64,000 nucleotides of DNA from JBEEFP01 sp041166085 (GTDB taxonomy: Bacteria; Actinomycetota; Acidimicrobiia; Acidimicrobiales; JAFATL01). The stretch is from contig JBEEFP010000056.1 of assembly GCA_041166085.1 (NCBI GenBank), positions 62,001-126,000 of the forward strand, written 5' to 3'. Below, piece after piece: positions 58,494 to 64,000 of the stretch. The notes below the pieces were generated by a model. That model was not told where the DNA came from, ran no database searches, and saw only the letters and a program-made list of their open reading frames with translations. A program made the position numbers and the translations under genes. The number at the start of each line of letters is the position of its first letter. Position 1 is the stretch's first letter.

Positions 58494-60098
58494 TCAGGAA
58501 TGCACCCAGATGGGGCTACCGAGTGGGGCGAGGTTGGCACCCCAGATGAAGTTGATGGCGGGATTGCTGAGCCGCACGCAGCCGTGCGACGCGGGGAAGG
58601 GCGGGATGGACGGCGAGCCGTGGATGGCGTGGCCCGCGCTGGTGAAGTACTTGGGGCGGAACAGGGTGCCCAGGTGCGACACCCGCGTGCCGTCGACCTG
58701 ACGGTCGAAGGTGAAGCGGCCCTCCGGCGTGACCGCTCGATAGGTGCGGCCCCCTGAGCTGTAGGCGGCGTTGGAGCCAGTCGACGTGTTGAACGTCCAC
58801 ACCATCCGGCCGCCCCGGATCGCGAAGAGGAGCTGGCGGGCCTTGTCGACCTCGATGAGATCCCCAGACGTCGACGCAGGTACCGGGCGGGCGCCCCGCG
58901 ACAATGCACCTTGGTCCTCCGGCCCTATGGAGCCATCGCGTGGCAATCCATTCGCCTTCTCGAACGCGTACACCGCCTGCACCGTCGTGTCGCCGAACGA
59001 GCCGTCGACGCCGGGCAGCCAGTAACCCATGTCCAACAGGTGCTGCTGGAGGTTGGCCACACCGGGGCCAGCATCTCCGCGCTGCAACATCTCGATGACG
59101 CGCTCCACTCCGGCGCCGGTGACGATGCGCCCGTCGTGGCCTGCGACAGCGACGTTGACGCCGCCCGGGTAGTTCGCGTTGTAGGCGAAGAACTGGTTGA
59201 CGATCGAGCCGCCGCCATTGAACACGCGCACATGGGGTCCGCCACCGGGTCCTGGCCCGGTGACGATGCGGCCGCTGCCACCGAGGGTGCCCGCCGCCAC
59301 GCGCACGCCACCGGCGAAGCCACCGTCGTACGCGAAGAACGAGCCCAACGCTCCGCCGGTCGCGGTGAACACCCGCACGTGTGGGCCGCCGCCCGGTCCT
59401 GCGCCGGTGACGACCCGCCGGCCTCCGTCGACGTCCCCGGCCGCGACCGCGACGCCGCCACTGAAACCGGCTCCGTATGCGAACCACTCCGCCTTGATGC
59501 CGCCTGTGGGCGTGAAGACACGCACGTGTGGCCCGCCGCCCGGGCCCGCGCCGGTGACGATCTCAGCACGGCCGTCACCGTCGAGGTCGGCGGCGGCCAC
59601 CTGCACACCACCCGGGAAGGAGGAGCCGTACGCGAAGAACGCGCTACGGAGGTCGCCGCCTGCGCCGAACACCTTGACATGGGGGCCGCCGGTGGGTCCT
59701 GCCCCGGTGATGATCTCATCGCGGCCATCGCCGTCGACATCTGCAGCCGCGACCTGCACGCCACCGGTGAAGCCTGGGTCATACGCGAAGAACTCGCTCC
59801 GGAGACCACCGTCGAGGCCGAAGACCCTGATGTGGGGGCCGCCGCCCGGACCAGCACCGGTGATGATCTCGTCGTGCCCGTCGCCGTCGACGTCACCCGC
59901 AGCGACATGGGCACCACCCGGGAATGACGGGCTGTACGCCATCAGCTCCGACGCCAGCCCACCGGCAGGCGAGAACGTCCGCACGTGCGGACCCGCGCCC
60001 GGTTTGACCACGATGATGACTGCGCTCGCAGACGATGGCGCCATCGTCCAGAGGACGACCGCCACCAGTCCGAGCGCCGCTGCCCGCCGTCTACCCAT
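58494..60098 (-). CDS. Secreted L,D-transpeptidase with N-terminal six-unit propeller and PG-binding domain
   Basis: 534 residues from the ATG at 60098, set by GGGGAGG about eight bases upstream. Signal peptide about 5-26. Propeller repeats 33-330, PG_binding_1 domain about 338-402 (GPGVANLQQHLLDMGYW, VDGSFGDTT), then a YkuD domain about 414-534 with HAIHGSPSIPPFPASHGCVRLSN-type motif: His493 and catalytic Cys507 in SHGCVR. It makes 3-3 cross-links in peptidoglycan. The propeller opens with a half unit (GPHVRTF, 36-42) and closes with the other half (IVTGAG, 325-330), as in circularly closed propellers. Propeller first, enzyme last is the reverse of the SpoIID and amidase proteins. Confidence 0.93.
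   Translation of the reverse strand: MGRRRAAALGLVAVVLWTMAPSSASAVIIVVKPGAGPHVRTFSPAGGLASELMAYSPSFPGGAHVAAGDVDGDGHDEIITGAGPGGGPHIRVFGLDGGLRSEFFAYDPGFTGGVQVAAADVDGDGRDEIITGAGPTGGPHVKVFGAGGDLRSAFFAYGSSFPGGVQVAAADLDGDGRAEIVTGAGPGGGPHVRVFTPTGGIKAEWFAYGAGFSGGVAVAAGDVDGGRRVVTGAGPGGGPHVRVFTATGGALGSFFAYDGGFAGGVRVAAGTLGGSGRIVTGPGPGGGPHVRVFNGGGSIVNQFFAYNANYPGGVNVAVAGHDGRIVTGAGVERVIEMLQRGDAGPGVANLQQHLLDMGYWLPGVDGSFGDTTVQAVYAFEKANGLPRDGSIGPEDQGALSRGARPVPASTSGDLIEVDKARQLLFAIRGGRMVWTFNTSTGSNAAYSSGGRTYRAVTPEGRFTFDRQVDGTRVSHLGTLFRPKYFTSAGHAIHGSPSIPPFPASHGCVRLSNPAINFIWGANLAPLGSPIWVHS
59105..60015 (-). repeat. Six GGGPHV-type propeller repeats with split first/last unit
   Basis: Five full units plus one divided between the two ends of the array. 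DGDG calcium-type loops are intact in three units (DVDGDGHDE, DVDGDGRDE, DLDGDGRAE) and lost in the later ones. Confidence 0.85.
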
Positions 60099-60126
60099 TC
60101 CTGCCTCCCCGGTTCCCGAATTCCAG

Positions 60127-60132
60127 ATTCTA
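60127..60132 (-). promoter_or_regulatory. Probable -10 box of the L,D-transpeptidase gene, overlapping the birA stop
   Basis: TAGAAT begins with the TAG stop of birA. Transcription would start about 20 bases before the ATG at 60098, leaving a short leader that contains the GGGGAGG ribosome site. Confidence 0.5.
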
Positions 60133-60840
60133 GGGAGAACCGCCGACCGCGCGCAGGTGAACCACGTCACCCGCTGTCACCGTGCGCAGGCAGACGCCGA
60201 CGTCGACGAGCAGGTGCCCCTCGTCCGAGACGTCCGACGCGGTGCCGGTGAAGCTCTCGTCGGCCAGCTCGATACGGACGGCCCGACCGAGGGTCGCGCA
60301 CCGGCGGCGGAACTCCGATGCGACCGCGGGCCAGTCTGCGGCGCGTGGTGCCAGGTGTGCGAGGAGGGACTGCAGGACCTCGTCGCGATCCACCGGCGCC
60401 CCCGTCACCTGGTTGGCCGCGATGCCGCCGTTCGGCACCGGACCATCCCAGGTGAGGTTCACGCCGATGCCCACGACGACCGCGGGCAGGTCGGCTTCGG
60501 CCAGCACGCCGGCCAACTTGCGGTCGTCCACCAGCAGGTCGTTCGGCCACTTGAGGTCGGGCGTGAACCCGGCCACGTCGGCCAGCGCGTCGGAGGCCGC
60601 CAGCGCGACGGCGGCCGTCACCAGGTGCAGCCGGTCGGGCGGCAGCGCAGGTCGGAGCAGGATCGAGGCCAGGAGCGACGAGCCGCGGGCCGCTTCCCAG
60701 CTACGCCCCAACCGCCCTCGCCCGGCAGACTGGAGGTCGGCCACCGCAACCGTGCCCTCGGCGGCCCCGGCCCGCGCCTCGTCGAGGAGATAGCGGTTCG
60801 TGGAGTCGAGCTCCTCGAAGCGGCGGACGTCCCAGTCGAT
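60130..60840 (-). CDS. birA: Biotin--[biotin carboxyl-carrier] ligase, with proposed ATC start
   Basis: Joins biotin to the carrier lysine of the divergent carboxylase subunit. Clear motifs: LDSTNRYLLDEARAGAAEGT, SAGRGRLGRSW (biotin/ATP loop), KWPNDLLVDDRKLAGVLAE and VVGIGVNL. No N-terminal DNA-binding domain, so monofunctional. The motif STN and the residues before it are needed by the family, yet between them and the in-frame TAG just upstream there is no ATG, GTG or TTG. The only plausible start is ATC at 60840-60838, giving IDWDVRRFEELDSTN, the usual family start length, with TATGGT six bases before it. Otherwise a single-base deletion near 60845 has cut off the ATG at 60851. A GTG at 60744 would delete the STN motif. 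Confidence 0.82.
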   Translation of the reverse strand: MDWDVRRFEELDSTNRYLLDEARAGAAEGTVAVADLQSAGRGRLGRSWEAARGSSLLASILLRPALPPDRLHLVTAAVALAASDALADVAGFTPDLKWPNDLLVDDRKLAGVLAEADLPAVVVGIGVNLTWDGPVPNGGIAANQVTGAPVDRDEVLQSLLAHLAPRAADWPAVASEFRRRCATLGRAVRIELADESFTGTASDVSDEGHLLVDVGVCLRTVTAGDVVHLRAVGGSP

Positions 60841-60846
60841 GTACTA

Positions 60847-60852
60847 ACCATA
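60847..60852 (-). promoter_or_regulatory. Possible -10 box placing a leaderless birA transcript at ATC
   Basis: TATGGT, then six bases (TAGTAC), then the ATC codon. Sequence and spacing equal those before several normal start codons in this window. Confidence 0.4.
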
Positions 60853-60859
60853 GGAACCC

Positions 60860-62635
60860 ATGTTCACGAAGGTCCTGATCGCCAACCGCGGGGAGATCGC
60901 GGTCCGGGTCATCCGGACGTGCCGAGAGCTCGGCATCGCCACCGTCGCCGTCTACTCCGACCTCGACCGCGACGCCCTGCACGTGCGACTGGCCGACGAG
61001 GCCTACGCGTTGGGCGGACAGACGGCGGCCGAGAGCTACCTCAACACCGAGGCCATCCTCGACGTCATCCGCAAGAGCGGCGCCGAGGCCGTGCACCCGG
61101 GTTACGGGTTCTTCTCGGAGAACACCGATTTCGCCCGCGCCATCGCGGCCGAGGGAGTCGCGTTCATCGGTCCCCCGCCCGAGGCCATCGAGGTGATGGG
61201 CGACAAGGTCAGCTCGCGGTTGGCGGCCGAGAAGGCGGGCGTGGAGGGCGTGCCGGGACGCTCGGAGTTCATCACCTCGGGCGACGAGGTCATCGCCTTC
61301 GGTGAGGAGTTCGGGTGGCCCGTCGCCATCAAGGCCGCCTTCGGCGGCGGCGGCCGCGGTATGCGGGTGGTGCAGGCGGCCAAGGACGCGGCAGCCGCGC
61401 TCGAGTCGGCGCAGTCAGAGGCGCTCAAGGGGTTCGGGCGGTCGGAGTGCTACCTCGAGCGCTACCTCACGTGGCCGCGCCACGTCGAGATGCAGATCTT
61501 CGCGGACACCCACGGCAACGTGGTGTGGCTGGGCGAGCGCGATTGCTCGGCGCAGCGCCGGCACCAGAAGCTCATCGAGGAGAGCCCGGCGCCGAACTTC
61601 CCCGACGAGACGCGCCAGGCCATGGGCGCCGCCGCGGTGAAGGTCGCGGCAGCGTGCGGGTATGTCAACGCGGGCACCGTCGAGTTCCTCTACCAGGACG
61701 GCGAGTTCTACTTCCTGGAGATGAACACCCGGCTGCAGGTCGAGCACCCGGTGACGGAGATGGTGACGGGACTCGACCTCGTCGCGCTGCAGCTGCACAT
61801 CGCCGCGGGCGAGGCCATCCCCTTCAGCCAGGCCGACATCGAGCGGCGAGGGCATTCCATCGAGGCGCGCATCAACGCCGAGAACCCGGCCAAGGGCCGC
61901 TTCCTGCCGTCGCCCGGCACCATCACCAAGTTCCGCCGGCCCGACGGTCCCGGAACGCGCACCGACGCGGGCTACGAGGACGGCGACACCGTCAGCCAGT
62001 ACTACGACAACCTCGTCGCCAAGATCATCGTGTGGGCGGCCGACCGCGACTCAGCGCGCCGCCGTCTCATCCGCGCCCTGCAGGAGACGGAGATCACCGG
62101 GATCGCCACCACCATCCCCGCCCATCTCGCCATCCTCGCTCACCCCGACTTCGCGGCGGGCGAGCACAGCACCAAGTGGGTCGAGGAGAAGCTCGACCTC
62201 TCCGACGTTGCCGCCCCGGTCAAGCCTGCCGATGATGCGGCACCCCGCGAGGACGGCCGCGTGCAGCGCGACGTCGACGTGGAGGTCGACGGCCGCAAGT
62301 TCACCGTCCGGCTCTGGGTGCCTGAGGTGGCGGCCACCGTTGTTGCCGGTCCCGCGGCCAAGACGGGCCCGACCCGGCCCCGGCCCGGTGCTGCAGGCGG
62401 GTCCGGTGGCGGCGCCGCGGGCAGCGGCACCGTCACCGTCCCGATGCAGGGCACCATCGTGAAGGTGCTCGTCAGCGTGGGCGACGAGGTGGAAGTGGGC
62501 CAGGCCCTCTGCGTCCTCGAGGCGATGAAGATGGAGAACAACGTCAACGCCGAGAAGGCGGGCAAGGTCGCCGAGATCAAGGTATCTCCAGGCGACACCG
62601 TCGGCGCGGGCGACATCGTCGCCGTCATCGAGTAG
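60860..62635 (+). CDS. accA: Acetyl-/propionyl-CoA carboxylase alpha subunit (biotin carboxylase + BCCP)
   Basis: 591 residues. Biotin carboxylase domain 1 to about 450: KVLIANRGEIAVRVIRTCRELG, VHPGYGFFSEN, ATP-grasp loop FGGGGRGMRVV, ERDCSAQRRHQKLIEE, and LEMNTRLQVEHPVTE. After an Ala/Pro/Gly-rich linker (about 480-520) comes a biotinyl domain with EAMKMEN, biotin on Lys557. It carboxylates biotin with bicarbonate and ATP; the carboxyltransferase beta subunit is not here. This is the fused alpha type of actinobacteria (AccA3-like), used for malonyl-CoA and related precursors. Divergent from birA by 19 bases. Confidence 0.95.
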   Translation: MFTKVLIANRGEIAVRVIRTCRELGIATVAVYSDLDRDALHVRLADEAYALGGQTAAESYLNTEAILDVIRKSGAEAVHPGYGFFSENTDFARAIAAEGVAFIGPPPEAIEVMGDKVSSRLAAEKAGVEGVPGRSEFITSGDEVIAFGEEFGWPVAIKAAFGGGGRGMRVVQAAKDAAAALESAQSEALKGFGRSECYLERYLTWPRHVEMQIFADTHGNVVWLGERDCSAQRRHQKLIEESPAPNFPDETRQAMGAAAVKVAAACGYVNAGTVEFLYQDGEFYFLEMNTRLQVEHPVTEMVTGLDLVALQLHIAAGEAIPFSQADIERRGHSIEARINAENPAKGRFLPSPGTITKFRRPDGPGTRTDAGYEDGDTVSQYYDNLVAKIIVWAADRDSARRRLIRALQETEITGIATTIPAHLAILAHPDFAAGEHSTKWVEEKLDLSDVAAPVKPADDAAPREDGRVQRDVDVEVDGRKFTVRLWVPEVAATVVAGPAAKTGPTRPRPGAAGGSGGGAAGSGTVTVPMQGTIVKVLVSVGDEVEVGQALCVLEAMKMENNVNAEKAGKVAEIKVSPGDTVGAGDIVAVIE

Positions 62636-62642
62636 CCGGAGC

Positions 62643-64000
62643 TCAGTTGGGCCAGCGGGTCACCGCACTGGCCAACGCCGCGTCGGCTCTCGCTCGTTGC
62701 TCGTCGGGCGCGGGGCGGTCGCTGTAGGCCTCCACGTCGAGCAACTCCGCCGCGGCTGCCAGCTCCGGTTCGGGGAGGACGCCCGATGCGAGCGCGGCCG
62801 CGTAGACAGCCGGTGTCTCGTGGGGCCGGCGGGGACGGCCCCGTGCAGCCCCGGCCGCCTCCAGCTGCTCGAGATAGCGGCGCGACCACGGCATCGCCGA
62901 GCGGGCACGCCGCCTGCGCGTCCATCCCACCATGACGAACGCGCCGGTCGCGACGATCGCCAGCGCCACGCTCGGCACGACGGGCGGATGGGGCAGGCGG
63001 CGGGTCACGTAGGACCACAGGCCCGCGCCGGCGGCCACGCCGCCCCCGTCGCCCGCGAGCGGCACCTGGGCGGTGGGGTCGAATCCCTGCCAGCCCACGC
63101 CGGGGAAGTACACCTCGGCCCACGCGTGGGCGTCCTTGGCCCGCACCTCGTACATGCCCGTGAACGGGTTCCGCTCCCCGGGTGCGTAGCCGGCCGCCAG
63201 CCGGGCGGGAACGCCGAGCGAGCGCAGCATGACGACCAGGCTGGTGCCGATCTGCTCACAGAACCCCAAACGATCGACGAAGAGGAACTGGTCGACTGCG
63301 TCAGCCGACGGGGCCAGCGGCGGCACGTCGAGCGTGTACCGGGTGTGCGCGCCCATCCACGCTTCGAGGGCGCGCACCTTGTCGTAGGTGGTGGGAGCGT
63401 TCGCCGTCACGGCGCGGGCGAGCTGCTCCACACGGGCGGTGACCACCGGCGCCTGCGCGTAGCGCGTCGCGAGAGCGTCGGGAACGGGCGCGCCGTCGGT
63501 GGCACGCAACAGCTGAGCAGTGGCCGGCACCCGTCTGCTCACCACGGTGTACACCGCGCCCTGGCCCAACTCGACGGCGGCGCGCACCGTCCCGTCGGAA
63601 AGGGCGAAGACGATGTTGTCGGGGAAGTACAGCTCGGCCGGGGCGTAGGCGCCGAAGATCAGGTTCGGACCGGGCCGCTGCACGTAGAACGTCTGCAGCA
63701 GGTCGTCGCCGCCCGGAAGGCCGCCGCCGCTCGGCAGCATCAGCGGGCGGCCGCCCTGCACCGGCTGGGTCGTCGTGTCGGACTGGGTCCACCGGCGGCC
63801 GTCCCAGCGGTCGAACGTCTGGCCCCGCCAGAAGTCGGGGCGACTGGCCCGCACCTTCATCACCAACGTGTCGTCGGGCCGTCCCCGGACGCCGAGGTCG
63901 AGGTGATCGGCGAAGCCGACGTAGCCGAAGGGGGACCGGCCCCGTCCGGCTTGACCGGGGCGGGCCGGGTCGCCGTTGCCCAGCGACGGGTTGGACAGCG
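62643..64000 (-). CDS. TgpA-type membrane transglutaminase-like protein (5' end outside window)
   Basis: The frame is open from the window edge to a stop at 62643 (452 codons seen). The visible part has SPFGYVGFADHLDLG, RGQTFDRWDGRRW (typical of the loop before the catalytic domain), then a transglutaminase core with Cys in GFCEQIGTSLVVMLR, His in AKDAHAWAEVYFPG and Asp in GFDPTAQVP. A membrane segment (VPSVALAIVATGAFVMVGW) and a basic/charged tail follow (DUF4129-like position). The missing N-terminus should hold further membrane helices (DUF3488). Substrates of this family are unknown. It converges on the carboxylase gene with a seven-base gap. Confidence 0.9.
   Translation of the reverse strand, partial: LSNPSLGNGDPARPGQAGRGRSPFGYVGFADHLDLGVRGRPDDTLVMKVRASRPDFWRGQTFDRWDGRRWTQSDTTTQPVQGGRPLMLPSGGGLPGGDDLLQTFYVQRPGPNLIFGAYAPAELYFPDNIVFALSDGTVRAAVELGQGAVYTVVSRRVPATAQLLRATDGAPVPDALATRYAQAPVVTARVEQLARAVTANAPTTYDKVRALEAWMGAHTRYTLDVPPLAPSADAVDQFLFVDRLGFCEQIGTSLVVMLRSLGVPARLAAGYAPGERNPFTGMYEVRAKDAHAWAEVYFPGVGWQGFDPTAQVPLAGDGGGVAAGAGLWSYVTRRLPHPPVVPSVALAIVATGAFVMVGWTRRRRARSAMPWSRRYLEQLEAAGAARGRPRRPHETPAVYAAALASGVLPEPELAAAAELLDVEAYSDRPAPDEQRARADAALASAVTRWPN

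Overview
The window is high-GC bacterial DNA, densely coded on both strands, with GTG/TTG starts, GTGA/ATGA/TGATG gene overlaps and many genes that appear to lack Shine-Dalgarno leaders. F420 biosynthesis genes (cofD, cofE), a DUF3499 protein, a DUF5719 protein, a PTPS-related membrane protein, a fused biotin carboxylase/BCCP subunit, and rhamnose, LCP and mannose-1-phosphate guanylyltransferase genes together point to Actinomycetota. The style looks closest to Acidimicrobiia, but that rests on recognition of protein families and not on a search. I saw no tRNA, rRNA, CRISPR array, insertion sequence or phage gene. No stretch longer than about 220 bases lacks a gene.

Layout. 1-13.5 kb: a truncated large membrane protein, small zinc-ribbon-like genes, a CPBP protease, DUF6788 and DUF3499 genes, ftsH, a thioredoxin-like protein, an MFS transporter, then a DUF5719 protein coupled to a very large GT2/membrane glycosyltransferase and a small coiled-coil gene. 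13.5-22.8 kb: a minus-strand run of a sugar-nucleotide epimerase and glycosyltransferases, including a methyltransferase-GT2-GT4 fusion. 22.8-30.3 kb: plus-strand cofD-cofE-GT4-SpoIID-like-FG-GAP genes. 30.4-44.5 kb: a GT39-like membrane protein, two convergent tandem-GT4 proteins, and a tightly overlapped minus-strand operon wzm-wzt-coiled coil-GT2/GT4-methyltransferase-GT4/GT4, plus a divergent peptidoglycan amidase. 44.5-55.4 kb: sugar-nucleotide supply (GalE-like, mannose-1-P guanylyltransferase, UDP-xylose synthase, UDP-glucose dehydrogenase, RmlD, RmlB, RmlA), a WbbL-like GT2, an LCP ligase and a sigma factor. 55.5-64 kb: acyl-CoA dehydrogenase, pabB-pabC, an L,D-transpeptidase, birA divergent from the carboxylase alpha subunit, and a truncated TgpA-type transglutaminase.

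How it works together. Nucleotide sugars (dTDP-rhamnose pathway, UDP-GlcA, UDP-Xyl, GDP-Man type) feed about a dozen glycosyltransferases. The product is probably a lipid-linked surface polysaccharide exported by Wzm/Wzt, whose Wzt has a C-terminal glycan-recognition domain, and it may be joined to peptidoglycan by the LCP enzyme. Three peptidoglycan-active proteins (SpoIID-like, PGRP amidase, L,D-transpeptidase) and one FG-GAP protein carry the same six-unit propeller-like repeat, so they look like one envelope-remodelling set. F420 genes sit in the middle, as in the mycobacterial fbiA-fbiB/manB/wbbL/rmlD/lcp neighbourhood as I recall it.

The observations most worth checking are: the shared repeat on wall enzymes; birA with no canonical start codon but a TANNNT box six bases before an in-frame ATC; a recurrent TANNNT box 6-8 bases before start codons, in places reusing the upstream UAG stop codon; a WbdD-like coiled-coil/methyltransferase arrangement beside Wzm/Wzt; and two homologous GT4 twins that overlap tail-to-tail by 91 bases.
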